From: a virus
Virus record (IMG/VR): IMGVR_UViG_3300017989_000118
Coordinates: 1-62,974 of that record
Reading direction: 5' to 3' (one strand)
Length of the DNA stretch: 62,974 nt
The notes under the pieces were generated by a model, which saw only the letters and a program-made list of their open reading frames with translations, did not search any database and had not been told where the DNA came from. How positions within the stretch are numbered: position 1 is the stretch's first letter; every line of letters starts with the position of its first letter. Below, in pieces: positions 1 through 7,966 of this stretch. Position numbers and translations under genes: made by a program.

Positions 1-82
1 GTCCGAACCTAAACGCTCGTGGAGAGGTAGGCTCTGGCCCGTTTCGGGTGAAACCCATGCCTCGATGAAGCAAGAACCTGCG

Positions 83-105
83 GTGTGTCCTATAATTGGA
101 CACAC
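83..105 (+). repeat. Hairpin at the end of the TnpB remnant
   Basis: A perfect 8-bp inverted repeat, GTGTGTCC and GGACACAC, surrounds the 7-base loop TATAATT. It sits just after the TnpB-like tail, where IS200/IS605 elements carry right-end hairpins and where the guide RNA (omega RNA) of TnpB ends. A role as a transposon end is inference. The loop matches a -10 box, but this may be chance. Confidence 0.5.
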
Positions 106-150
106 TCAAGCAGGACAGTTAGGTAAGCCTGCCCCCAACTTCTATTGTTT

Positions 151-189
151 AAGGCCACCCCCGTTCCACGGAGGTGGCCTTTGTCTTTT
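151..189 (+). terminator. Rho-independent terminator overlapping an SD
   Basis: AAGGCCACC (151-159) pairs with GGTGGCCTT (173-181). The stem continues inward as CCGT/ACGG after one mismatch, around a TCC loop, and is followed by a T-rich run (181-189). This is a strong intrinsic terminator separating the TnpB remnant from the tail genes. The right arm also contains a GGAGG (170-174) placed six bases before a TTG, so the same hairpin could hide the ribosome site of the next gene. Confidence 0.75.
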
Positions 190-756
190 GCAACGACATA
201 CGTCGCAGTCGGCGAGATTTTCGTCGGGCGGGTGAACTTCAAGCACCCGGCCACGAATGAGCTGATACAGGTGCATTCGCCGACGATGTCGATCGTCACG
301 CACGACGACCCTAGGGGCCTCGACGCCGAGAGGGTCATCCTGCCGCCCTCGCCGATGATGCAGGTGAGGGAGGGGGTCTATGTGCTCGGCGTGCGAATAG
401 ACTCGCAGTTCGAGATGTTCAAGACGTATTTCGTCAGCTATGACGCGGTCATACCGGATCCGGTAGACGGCTCACTGCTGTTCAGGGTGCACGAGGAGGA
501 GAGGCTCCGCATAGCGGACTTCCGCACGGCGATACCGCACTATCACGTCTCGCCGACGGAGATCATTCTCCTGAGCTACTACTACTCGGACTACAGCGGG
601 TGCGGATGCTGGGTTTTCCCGCAAGGCCCGTTCTTCGTGAACGGCGGAAGCGCGGGCGGGGCCGGCTCGTGCGGCGGCGAGTACCCGCAGTACCCGGACG
701 GCAACACGAACCTGGGCTGCTGCAACGATTTCGGGATGAACTTCAGCCTTGAGTAG
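181..756 (+). CDS. Virion-associated protein, Cys/Gly/Tyr-rich C-terminus
   Basis: Not recognised. About 191 residues if it starts at the TTG at 181, which has GGAGG six bases upstream. Starts at TTG 145 or GTG 232 are possible, and the overlap with a terminator makes the N-terminus uncertain. The first 100 or so residues look like a beta-sandwich (VGEIFVGRVNF, then alternating hydrophobics), similar in style to the N-terminus of the gene at 1299. The end is unusual: YYYSDYSGCGCW, then a Gly/Asn-rich stretch with GCC and SCGG clusters. It leads the structural operon and ends eight bases before the next gene. A minor neck or virion protein is likely from position only. Confidence 0.6.
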   Translation: MSFATTYVAVGEIFVGRVNFKHPATNELIQVHSPTMSIVTHDDPRGLDAERVILPPSPMMQVREGVYVLGVRIDSQFEMFKTYFVSYDAVIPDPVDGSLLFRVHEEERLRIADFRTAIPHYHVSPTEIILLSYYYSDYSGCGCWVFPQGPFFVNGGSAGGAGSCGGEYPQYPDGNTNLGCCNDFGMNFSLE

Positions 757-764
757 GGGGTAGG

Positions 765-1298
765 GTGTCGTACCACGTGGCATCGAGATTGGTAAAAGCC
801 GCTGCGAGGCCGCCTGTCCTATTGGACGGCTCGATGACGTCCGGCGCCGGCGGAGCCGTGCGGGACACGGTCCGCCAGATGAGGTCCGCCAGGAAACGGG
901 TGGCCGAGGTGATTGGGTTCGTGCCCTCGCGGGACCTCGCCGGGGTCAGTCGTGTCATCGTGGAGGCCGGCCGCGAGGCCCCCGCCCTGGAGGGCGAGGA
1001 GCTGCTGGTGGGTCCCAAGGTCGGGGTAGAGGAGACGCTCAGGCTGTTCGGCGGGAAGGCGTACGAGTCCTTGGACGAGCCGGAGAGCGGGAGGTGGCTG
1101 GACGTGTTCCAGCGAGAGACGAACGCAGGCAAGAGGGTTGTCACCGCCTCGGGTGCCTCCGCCAAGTTCGTGGAGGCGTATATGGACTTTCACCTGCGCC
1201 CGAGGAAGCTGCGCGGCGAGTCGCCGCTGATGTACGGGTTCTTCGAGAGGGTGTACGGCAAGCGCACCGACCAGTTGTGGGACATCGTGGGGAGATAG
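765..1298 (+). CDS. Conserved-looking virion/neck protein, unknown
   Basis: A 177-residue protein with no motif I recognise. The GTG start at 765 follows a G-rich SD (GGGGGTAGG). It is mainly predicted helical, basic at the start and end, with a Gly-Ala-rich stretch near residues 23-30 and a central RETNAGKRVV. The stop abuts the ATG of the next gene exactly, which argues for translational coupling. Its place before a protein with neck-like features suggests a head-tail junction or completion protein, but this is inference from position. Confidence 0.75.
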   Translation: MSYHVASRLVKAAARPPVLLDGSMTSGAGGAVRDTVRQMRSARKRVAEVIGFVPSRDLAGVSRVIVEAGREAPALEGEELLVGPKVGVEETLRLFGGKAYESLDEPESGRWLDVFQRETNAGKRVVTASGASAKFVEAYMDFHLRPRKLRGESPLMYGFFERVYGKRTDQLWDIVGR

Positions 1299-2252
1299 AT
1301 GGCCATAGAGCTATACCAAGGCGAGTCGTCGAGTCCCAGCGATCTGGTGATAAAGTTCAGCCGGACGGAGAACGGCCAGAAGGTGTATATCGATCCGTAC
1401 AGCGTGACGTACAGCCTGATGGACTCGACCACCGGGCAGGACCTCGGCATCGGCAGGCCGTTCAAGCTCCCGGTGAAGGTGCAGACCGGAATCTACTACG
1501 CGCCGTGGACAGTGCCGCTGGACGAGCCGGCTGGTCCGCATCGGGTTAGGTGGACCTTCAAGGAGTCGGCGTCGTCTCCGACCCAGGCCGTCTACACGGA
1601 CTTCGATGTCAAGGCCATACAGCGGTGCGACGTCCCGGAGTTCGGCGACTGCATGAATGAGCTGATAAGGCAGTTGCGGATGCTGTTGCGGGACGACAAC
1701 CCGGACAGAGACTACCATTTCCAGCCCCCGACCTCCGAGAAGGAGATAGCCGGGTTCACGCAGATACGCGGTTTCCGGTGGCCGGACGATCACTTGGCTG
1801 AGTTCATCCTCCTGGGGCTGGACGAGGTGAACGGCGGGGCACAGCCGCCGACGGATTTCGCGCTGGACGATCTGTGCTCCGGAGGGTCGGCGGCCATGTG
1901 GAGGCCTCTGGTCTTCATGTTCGCAAGGGCTCACGCGTTCGAGTCGCTATCCTCTCTGTGGATCAACGAGGAGTTCGACTACAGCCTGAACGGTGTCTCG
2001 CTGTCCATTTCGCGGTACGACAAGTACTCCTCGCTGGGACAGCAGCTTTACCAGTCGGCCAACGAGCGTCTCATAGAGCAGAAGAAGACCGTCAAGATAG
2101 TCAGGGGCTTGGCGCAGAGCAGATACACACTGAGCCGGGGAGCTGCGCTCGGCCCGTGGACGGGCGGCAGCGGGAACCTGCGGAGATGGTTCGTCGGGGC
2201 CGGGCAGCACTCCGGCTACAGGCCCGGCACAATGAGAGGTGGCGGCTTCTAG
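1299..2252 (+). CDS. Neck/head-tail junction-type protein with Ig-like N-terminus
   Basis: A 317-residue protein starting at the ATG that directly follows the previous stop; GGGAG lies just upstream. Residues 1-105 form a beta-rich, Ig-like module (MAIELYQGESSSPSDLVIKF, then DPYSVTYSLMD and GIYYAPWTV). The middle (about 120-260) is helical, with a W..LVFMFARAHAFESL segment and a SISRYDKYSSLGQQLY stretch, as in adaptor proteins near the neck of large phages. The C-terminus is Gly/Arg-rich. The assignment rests on this architecture and its position ahead of the sheath. No catalytic motif is seen. Confidence 0.75.
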   Translation: MAIELYQGESSSPSDLVIKFSRTENGQKVYIDPYSVTYSLMDSTTGQDLGIGRPFKLPVKVQTGIYYAPWTVPLDEPAGPHRVRWTFKESASSPTQAVYTDFDVKAIQRCDVPEFGDCMNELIRQLRMLLRDDNPDRDYHFQPPTSEKEIAGFTQIRGFRWPDDHLAEFILLGLDEVNGGAQPPTDFALDDLCSGGSAAMWRPLVFMFARAHAFESLSSLWINEEFDYSLNGVSLSISRYDKYSSLGQQLYQSANERLIEQKKTVKIVRGLAQSRYTLSRGAALGPWTGGSGNLRRWFVGAGQHSGYRPGTMRGGGF

Positions 2253-2295
2253 CTATAATCCCGGGGATTCGTTGGCCTCCAGGAGGAGGGATGGC

Positions 2296-2829
2296 GTGGA
2301 CTGGACCATTCCCGACAACTTCGACTGGCGGCTGTATCACGAACTGAACCCGGCGGAGTACGACTGGCCGATGGTGCTGGGTCCCCCGGGAGAGTGCCGC
2401 GATAGGGTCGCTGAGCCACATCCAAACATCCGCGTGGGTTCCAGCGTGACCGCCATACCCGCCGACACCGATCTAGTGATCAACGCCGCAAACGACTGCC
2501 AGAAAAGACGGGACGTCGGCGACAGGGAATACATGTGGTTCCCGCTCACGGACCCTTTCTCCCAGAAGTCGCCCAAGCTGTTCGCCAAGGCCGTCCGGGC
2601 CGTCGTCGAGGGCGTATGCGATTCCCGCACGATATTCCTGCACTGCCTGTGCGGCGTGAACAGGAGCGTGAGCGTCGCCGCCGCCGCCGCCGCGATCATA
2701 CGAGACGAGGGCGTCGTGGATGTGCTGGTGGAGATGTCCGAGCAGAGGCCGGAGGTCTACCCCGACGAGGCGTACATAGTGTTGGGGCAGTGGCTCAACG
2801 GCGAGCTTCCGGACATAGGCGTTTTATGA
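2296..2829 (+). CDS. Dual-specificity protein phosphatase-like
   Basis: A 177-residue protein with the cysteine-phosphatase loop HCLCGVNRS: H116, C117 as nucleophile and R123 (CX5R). An upstream FPLTDP segment supplies the likely general-acid Asp. This is the compact architecture of single-domain dual-specificity phosphatases, which remove phosphate from Tyr and Ser/Thr. I chose GTG 2296 because AGGAGGAGGG sits six bases before it. An earlier in-frame GTG at 2239 overlaps the previous gene and lacks a clear SD. A run of Ala codons follows the active site. The substrate is unknown; placement inside the structural operon suggests late expression and perhaps action on host signalling or on virion proteins. 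Confidence 0.85.
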   Translation: MDWTIPDNFDWRLYHELNPAEYDWPMVLGPPGECRDRVAEPHPNIRVGSSVTAIPADTDLVINAANDCQKRRDVGDREYMWFPLTDPFSQKSPKLFAKAVRAVVEGVCDSRTIFLHCLCGVNRSVSVAAAAAAIIRDEGVVDVLVEMSEQRPEVYPDEAYIVLGQWLNGELPDIGVL

Positions 2830-2853
2830 AGTTCTTGCACTCCCCGAGAGGCG

Positions 2854-3222
2854 ATGGGCGACAGTTCCAAGGACATCATACGCAGGGCAATACAGCACCT
2901 GGACGCTAGGCGCGACGAGGAAGAAGATCGCATACGCGCCGCGGTGCGCAAGAAGGTGACCGGAATAATCACCGACCTGTCGGATGTCAGGGAGGCGTCC
3001 AGACACACGGACGACGAGCTGCTGGACCTGGCCATCAGCGCGGCAGGGGAGTACGCGTCCATGTCCGACCGTACGGGCGTGTACGAGCGTGTTCTGGAGG
3101 AGCTCGACACCGCCGGGTGCGACCGACCGAGGTCATACCACATCCTCGCCCGTCTGGCCGACGAGGTCGACTCCATGCTGGAGCGCAACGACATCGAGAG
3201 GCAGACGGATAACCCGCAGTAG
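2854..3222 (+). CDS. Small acidic helical protein, unknown
   Basis: A 122-residue, highly charged, all-helical-looking protein (IIRRAIQHLDARRDEEEDRI, then RLADEVDSMLERNDIERQ). GAGAGGCG precedes the ATG. No signal peptide, membrane segment or catalytic motif is seen. It lies between the phosphatase and a large virion protein with only short gaps. A small structural or chaperone protein is possible. Confidence 0.7.
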   Translation: MGDSSKDIIRRAIQHLDARRDEEEDRIRAAVRKKVTGIITDLSDVREASRHTDDELLDLAISAAGEYASMSDRTGVYERVLEELDTAGCDRPRSYHILARLADEVDSMLERNDIERQTDNPQ

Positions 3223-3270
3223 TCATGGTTTGTTGATGTTTGACGCCCCCCGCAGGCTCGGGAGGATCCG

Positions 3271-5244
3271 ATGGGAGAGTCCAGGGCGAGCGTGCCCTCA
3301 TATGGCGCGTACATCCCCCGAAACGTGATAGTAAGCCACCCCGCCATCCGCGGGGCGCTTGACCTGCGCTGGGACGACGCGTCCCATGTGGATCCGTCCA
3401 TAATCGGGTACAACATCTACCGCAGCCAAGTCGAGCTGGTCGAGACGTTCCGCCGCATCAACCGGGATTTGGTACAGGCGAACTTCTACCGCGACGGCAT
3501 CCGCGACGATGTGATTGTCGAGGATGTGAGTGACCAGTTCGCGAGGGTAGAAGGCCATTTCGGCGATCCGAACGACAGGTTCGATCGGGTGGGCATCGAC
3601 ACCTCTCGCTGGATCATATCGGATCCGGACGAGATTCTGAGCCAGCAGACGAATCTCCGTTTCCGCGACAAGTTCGGGTTGGACCGGGTCGCGTACGTGG
3701 ACAGCAGGTTCCTGCTTGAGGGCGACTTCGACGCCGAGGTCTCGTATCGGGTCCGTAGGCTCGACGAGATTGAGTCCGGCGAGTCCGGGGGGTTTCTGTG
3801 GGTGGCGCTGTCGGGGAACGGCGGCGTGAGGATGATAAGGCGACGGACCGTGTCAGACGACGGGATGGCCGTCGAGAGGGTCGCAGCAGACGGCACGGTG
3901 GCGACCTTGGCCTTCCGTAGCGCGGCGGACCTCGCCGCTGGCCGGGACATCGGGAAGATGCGAATCGTCCGGTCTGGCAGGGACTTCACCTTCGCCTATG
4001 ACGACGGCGACGAGGCAGTGCTCCTGCACACGGAGACCGATGTCGGGGACGAGATCGCCATGGTCAGGATCGGGGGCCAGAGTGGGAGGAACGACTCCGT
4101 CGGCTCGGCGGACACATTCTTCGAGTTCGCCGGGTGGGTGGTGCATGAGGCCACCGCCGTCAAGGCGTGGGTCTCGCCCGACCCGAACATGTGGCTCCGG
4201 GGAGGCGAACAGAGTCCGCCAGATCAGCTCGTGCCGGACTCGGCGTTCATAATCAGCCTGTGCCACGCTCCGGTCGTGGACGACCGCGGCCAGAACCGCG
4301 CGACAGACGACACGAGCCAGATCAAGGTGATGGTCGATGGCCGCGAGGCGGAGGTCATGGTCCTCAACGGCACCCAGGGCCGCGTGGCCGTCGCGTCCTT
4401 CCCCGTGTACGACGATGTCCTGAAGAGGTGGGCCGACAGGCCGCTGCCGAACTTCGGGAGCCACGTGACCGTGGAGTACCGGACAAACACGAACACGGCC
4501 GACACCACGCTGGACAGGAAGCTTTTCTATCGGGTCACCGCCGTGTGCGAGGACGCGGACGGGAACCGCAGGGAGACGGAACTATCCAAGGCCCCCGCCG
4601 CCCGGCTGGGCGGCGACGGGATGACGTACTATTGGGAAGAGGCCGTGCGCCGCAACAAGTGGATTCTCGAGCAGGGCGGACACAGAGCGCAGCTCTACAT
4701 CGCCAAGAAGGTCGGCGAGAAGTGCCCCCTGTGCAAGGAGGTGGAGCACACCCACAACCACCCCCGCGCGGATTGCAGGACATGCTTCGGCACCGGGTTC
4801 GTCGGCGGATACGAGGGTCCGTACGACGTCATAATCTCGCCGCCCTTCGCCGAGACCAAGGTCGAGCACGGCGAGAGAGGGTACAGGTTCATCAAGCAGC
4901 CGGAGGTGTGGATGACATCCACGCCGCTTGTTAGCCAGAGGGACTTCATGTTCCTCCGGGACGGCAAGTGCTACGCGGTCGGGCCGATAACCCAGGTGGA
5001 GGTGCGCAACCACACGGTCCTACAGCAGCACTTCTCCATAAGCGCCCTGGACAGCGGCGACACCAGGTACGCCTTCGTGCGGAGGGAGTCCCTGGCCGAC
5101 AGGCTGCCCACGGAGGAAAGCGAATCCCTCAAAGGTACGGACCAGCATCCGCAGGGCAAGGAGATCAGGCAGGACGGCACCAGCCGCAACCACAGCATCA
5201 GGAAGACGCCGGGGGACACCACGTTCGAGAACCACCTGTACTAG
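3271..5244 (+). CDS. Virion structural protein with FnIII-like and zinc-ribbon domains
   Basis: A 657-residue protein; GGGAGG precedes the ATG. The N-terminus (SIIGYNIYRSQ) reads like a fibronectin type III strand pattern, followed by a beta-rich lectin-like region (about 90-310). Around residues 345-410 is the module QIKVMVDGREAEV..LNG.QGRVAV..., which recurs in other proteins of this window. Residues 485-505 hold CPLC-x13-CRTC followed by FGTGFVGGY, a zinc-ribbon signature I know from structural proteins of large myophages. The last 60 residues are polar and probably flexible. It acts in the particle, probably near the neck or baseplate; the exact site is unknown. Confidence 0.8.
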   Translation: MGESRASVPSYGAYIPRNVIVSHPAIRGALDLRWDDASHVDPSIIGYNIYRSQVELVETFRRINRDLVQANFYRDGIRDDVIVEDVSDQFARVEGHFGDPNDRFDRVGIDTSRWIISDPDEILSQQTNLRFRDKFGLDRVAYVDSRFLLEGDFDAEVSYRVRRLDEIESGESGGFLWVALSGNGGVRMIRRRTVSDDGMAVERVAADGTVATLAFRSAADLAAGRDIGKMRIVRSGRDFTFAYDDGDEAVLLHTETDVGDEIAMVRIGGQSGRNDSVGSADTFFEFAGWVVHEATAVKAWVSPDPNMWLRGGEQSPPDQLVPDSAFIISLCHAPVVDDRGQNRATDDTSQIKVMVDGREAEVMVLNGTQGRVAVASFPVYDDVLKRWADRPLPNFGSHVTVEYRTNTNTADTTLDRKLFYRVTAVCEDADGNRRETELSKAPAARLGGDGMTYYWEEAVRRNKWILEQGGHRAQLYIAKKVGEKCPLCKEVEHTHNHPRADCRTCFGTGFVGGYEGPYDVIISPPFAETKVEHGERGYRFIKQPEVWMTSTPLVSQRDFMFLRDGKCYAVGPITQVEVRNHTVLQQHFSISALDSGDTRYAFVRRESLADRLPTEESESLKGTDQHPQGKEIRQDGTSRNHSIRKTPGDTTFENHLY

Positions 5245-5262
5245 GCCCGGCAAGGAGGGAAA

Positions 5263-5922
5263 ATGGCTGACGTCTTCACGCCGCTGACAAGACGACTGAA
5301 CAGGGGTCCAGTCGCCAACCACGACGCCACGCAGTTGCGCCCGACATCCCTTCCGCCGAACTCCATTCCGCCGGCCGGGCAGTCCTTCATGGGCCCGATA
5401 GACGTCAGGCAGCCGCTGTGCCCGCAGGAGGTGGGGGGCCGGCCCGTGCCTGACAGGATCGCCAGGCCCAACGACGACGTGACGGACAACGTGCTCATCA
5501 GCCCCGGAAGGCAGACGATCGTGTTCCAGGAGTCCCAGTTCGACCTTTACCCGATTTACTCTCTGATTGCGATACAGAGGGACAGGGACGATCGCGCCCA
5601 TTTCGACAACAACCTGCGCAGCCCGCAGAAGACAGTCGGGTTGCCCAACTGGATGTCCCTGCCGCGGATCGAACCGATAAAGGATCCGCCGAGGAAGCAG
5701 CCGTCATACGGCCACATCCAGGTTCCGAACGACCTGCCGCAGAAGGAGACCAAGGGTCCGCAGCCGTGCGTGGGTCGGCTCCTGCGGATCGACACCGGGC
5801 CCGCCAAATCGTTCGCCAAAATCGCCAGGGAGTTTGAGGAGTTCGAGGGCGAGTCGTCCGGCTCCGCCACGGAGGTCACACTAGAATCCGGCGGAGGCGA
5901 TGTTTGCGGGAACTCACCGTAG
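5263..5922 (+). CDS. Pro-rich structural protein, unknown
   Basis: A 219-residue protein with a clean SD (AAGGAGGGAAA). The first 80 residues are Pro/Asn-rich and look extended (SLPPNSIPPAGQSFMGP). The middle has short beta segments (QTIVFQESQFDLYPIYSLI) and the end is acidic with Ser/Gly runs. It has no recognised domain. Its 3' end overlaps the start of the first glycosyltransferase gene by about 19 bases, so the two are probably translationally coupled. Confidence 0.75.
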   Translation: MADVFTPLTRRLNRGPVANHDATQLRPTSLPPNSIPPAGQSFMGPIDVRQPLCPQEVGGRPVPDRIARPNDDVTDNVLISPGRQTIVFQESQFDLYPIYSLIAIQRDRDDRAHFDNNLRSPQKTVGLPNWMSLPRIEPIKDPPRKQPSYGHIQVPNDLPQKETKGPQPCVGRLLRIDTGPAKSFAKIAREFEEFEGESSGSATEVTLESGGGDVCGNSP

Positions 5923-7187
5923 CCATTCTGGTGGATAGGGACGAACCCGATCCGGCCCCGCTCGTGCGGGGGTTGAGGGGCATCGGTGCGAGGTCCGTAC
6001 GGGTGGTTCGAGACGCCAGGGAGTTCGTTTCGGCCGGTTGCCCGGCAACCGTGCTCGTCGCCCTCTGCCCCTCGTGGGCGATATACGACGCCATGTGCCA
6101 TGGCCTGATCGTGGCGACATGCCAGCAGAATAGATTCCTGTGGCACATGAACAACTCCGTGAGGGTGCCCTCGCGGGGGATGATACCCGCAGCCCTGAAG
6201 CGGTTAGTGGACAACGAGTACTTGGCTCAGATCATTCGCGGGCAAGCCGAGAGGATTCGGCTGCGATGCGGCCGGAAGGAGTTCTCTGAGAGCTTTGCCA
6301 CCCAGCCGCCGCCACCCCCGGCCGCCCCCGCCGACTGCCGTCAGCCAGCGCAGGAGCGCCCCGAGCCGGAGCGGTCGCAACCGGTCCCGATACAGAATCC
6401 GCTGCCGGAGGAATCGAAGGTGTCGGTGGTCATGCCCTGCTACAACGACGAGAATGTCATAGGGGACTCGGCAAGGTCGGTCCTGGCACAGGCATGGCAG
6501 AACTTGGAACTCGTCATAGTGGACGACGGGAGCACTGACGGGACGCGAAACGAGATTGCGAAGATAGCGGACTCCGATGACCGCGTTACGGTGTCGTACA
6601 AGCCGAACGGCGGTCCATCGAGCGCCAGGAACTTCGGGCTGAACCTCGTCGATCCGGAGTCGGAGTACATCGCCTTTCTCGACAGCGACGACGCCTGGGA
6701 CAGGGAGTTCCTCTCCAAACTCATCCGCGCCCTCCGGGCGGCCCCACCCTCCGTGGCTTTCGCGTACTGCAACAGCGAGGTGTCGCTGGACGGCGAGTTC
6801 AAGGAGGTGGCCGGGGTCGAGTATAGCTGGCCGAAGCTGATCAACGGCTGGGGCATAATACCGACCGGGACATTCGTACTGACGCGGGAGGCAATCGAGG
6901 TGGCGGGTCCGTTCGACGAGGAGATTGAGCGGGGCGAGGACCTGGAGTGGATGTGGCGGGTGGGGCTTCACTGGGATTTCGTGCATGTCGACGAAACGCT
7001 GCACCGATACCAGAGGGAGAGTGGCGGACAACTGGCGACCTCGCCGGTGAACATAGAGCTGCTGGAGAGACGGCGAAGGGAGTGCTTGTCCCTGAGGGGT
7101 CCCTCCGACGCCCCCGTGAGTCCCGAGCGCCGGCCCGGGGGAACCCGCAGCAGCATAGCGTCCGGGCGAAAGAGAGGTCCGCAGTGA
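5904..7187 (+). CDS. Glycosyltransferase family 2 protein with extra N-terminal domain
   Basis: A 427-residue protein starting at TTG 5904, with GGAGG in the end of the previous gene as SD. Residues 1-130 form an alpha/beta domain without a clear family. Residues 130-170 are a Pro-rich linker. From about residue 172 a GT-A fold follows: VSVVMPCYNDE, VDDGSTDGT (nucleotide-sugar binding) and AFLDSDDAW (DxD metal site), then a late GEDLEWMWR acceptor-side motif. It transfers a sugar from a nucleotide donor to an unknown acceptor. It is first of four GT genes in a row. A role in decorating the virion or the host surface is inference. Confidence 0.9.
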   Translation: MRELTVAILVDRDEPDPAPLVRGLRGIGARSVRVVRDAREFVSAGCPATVLVALCPSWAIYDAMCHGLIVATCQQNRFLWHMNNSVRVPSRGMIPAALKRLVDNEYLAQIIRGQAERIRLRCGRKEFSESFATQPPPPPAAPADCRQPAQERPEPERSQPVPIQNPLPEESKVSVVMPCYNDENVIGDSARSVLAQAWQNLELVIVDDGSTDGTRNEIAKIADSDDRVTVSYKPNGGPSSARNFGLNLVDPESEYIAFLDSDDAWDREFLSKLIRALRAAPPSVAFAYCNSEVSLDGEFKEVAGVEYSWPKLINGWGIIPTGTFVLTREAIEVAGPFDEEIERGEDLEWMWRVGLHWDFVHVDETLHRYQRESGGQLATSPVNIELLERRRRECLSLRGPSDAPVSPERRPGGTRSSIASGRKRGPQ

Positions 7188-7966
7188 GGGGCAAGGCATA
7201 CATACTCTTCATCACGCACAACAGGCTCGGCTTCAGCAGGATAACACTGCCGCACCTGCTGGAATCCGGCGGATACCACAACTACACCGTGTCGGTGGTG
7301 GACAATGCTTCCACGGACGGAACACGCGAGTGGCTGGCGGGCCTGACCCACCCGAGGTTGAGGGGGATAACCTTCAACGACGAGAACCTACCGCTGCGGG
7401 AGGTCACGAACAGGTTCTGGTCCGAGAGCGCGGACGCCGAGTTCCTGGGGAAGGTCGACAACGACACCATCATTCCGGTGGGTTTCATCGGACAAGCCGT
7501 CAAGGCGATACTGAATCCGATCAAGATGGGCGCCGTGGGGGCCATGCACTTCGAGCCGACCGACGCGATGTCTGTCCGGACGAGCGCCTTCGCGCAGAAT
7601 CTGCGGCGGCTGCCGAACGGCGCGAGAATCCTGCTGCAAAGGCACTTGGGCGGCTGCTGCTACCTGATCCGATCGTCGGTGGTGTCGCGGCACGGCTATA
7701 TGCAGGACGCGGGCTACATGAAGGGCGGCTGGACGGAGTACCAGTGGAAACTGTCTCACAACGGCTACCCGGCGGCCTACCTGTACCCGTTCATGTTCGC
7801 CAAGCACCTCGATGATCCCGGATTCCGCATAACTGCGGCGCAGCTTGGAGAGAAGATAGCGCCAGAGGATCCGGAGGATGTTTTCCGGGCGAAGGAGAGG
7901 AAAAGCGTGGCAGACCTGCTCTCGGACGCATCCGTGAGCGGGCTACTCCCGAGGTTCAGGGGCTGA
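7184..7966 (+). CDS. Glycosyltransferase family 2, short
   Basis: A 260-residue protein. The start is set at GTG 7184 because it overlaps the previous stop (GTGA) and has AGAGG upstream; the frame is open further upstream, but that is a shadow of the preceding gene. It carries AYILFITHNRLG, VSVVDNASTDGTR and a GKVDNDT metal-binding motif (DxD type) near residue 92. The length suits a minimal GT-A domain. The stop overlaps the next ATG as TGATG. A paralogue of its neighbours, but clearly diverged; donor and acceptor sugars are unknown. Confidence 0.88.
   Translation: MRGKAYILFITHNRLGFSRITLPHLLESGGYHNYTVSVVDNASTDGTREWLAGLTHPRLRGITFNDENLPLREVTNRFWSESADAEFLGKVDNDTIIPVGFIGQAVKAILNPIKMGAVGAMHFEPTDAMSVRTSAFAQNLRRLPNGARILLQRHLGGCCYLIRSSVVSRHGYMQDAGYMKGGWTEYQWKLSHNGYPAAYLYPFMFAKHLDDPGFRITAAQLGEKIAPEDPEDVFRAKERKSVADLLSDASVSGLLPRFRG

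Larger units (their letters stand above)
1..235 (+). pseudogene. tnpB: TnpB C-terminal tail (left half, frame 2)
   Basis: The frame beginning at base 2 is open to a TGA at 233-235. Its first 28 or so residues contain WPVSGETHASMKQEP, which resembles the short tail (..GE...SMKQE) found after the zinc ribbon of many TnpB proteins of IS200/IS605 elements. The last two bases of the window plus base 1 make a GAG codon, and the TnpB frame at the right end continues into this one without a break. Residues after about base 90 show no TnpB character and are probably read-through into unrelated DNA. TnpB is an RNA-guided nuclease, but only its C-terminal end is here, so no activity is expected. The join across the window ends is inference. 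Confidence 0.6.

Noticed and set aside
83-105. TATAAT box at 91-96 as a promoter
   Set aside because: It forms the loop of a perfect 8-bp hairpin next to a TnpB tail and has no good -35 box, so a structural role is at least as likely.
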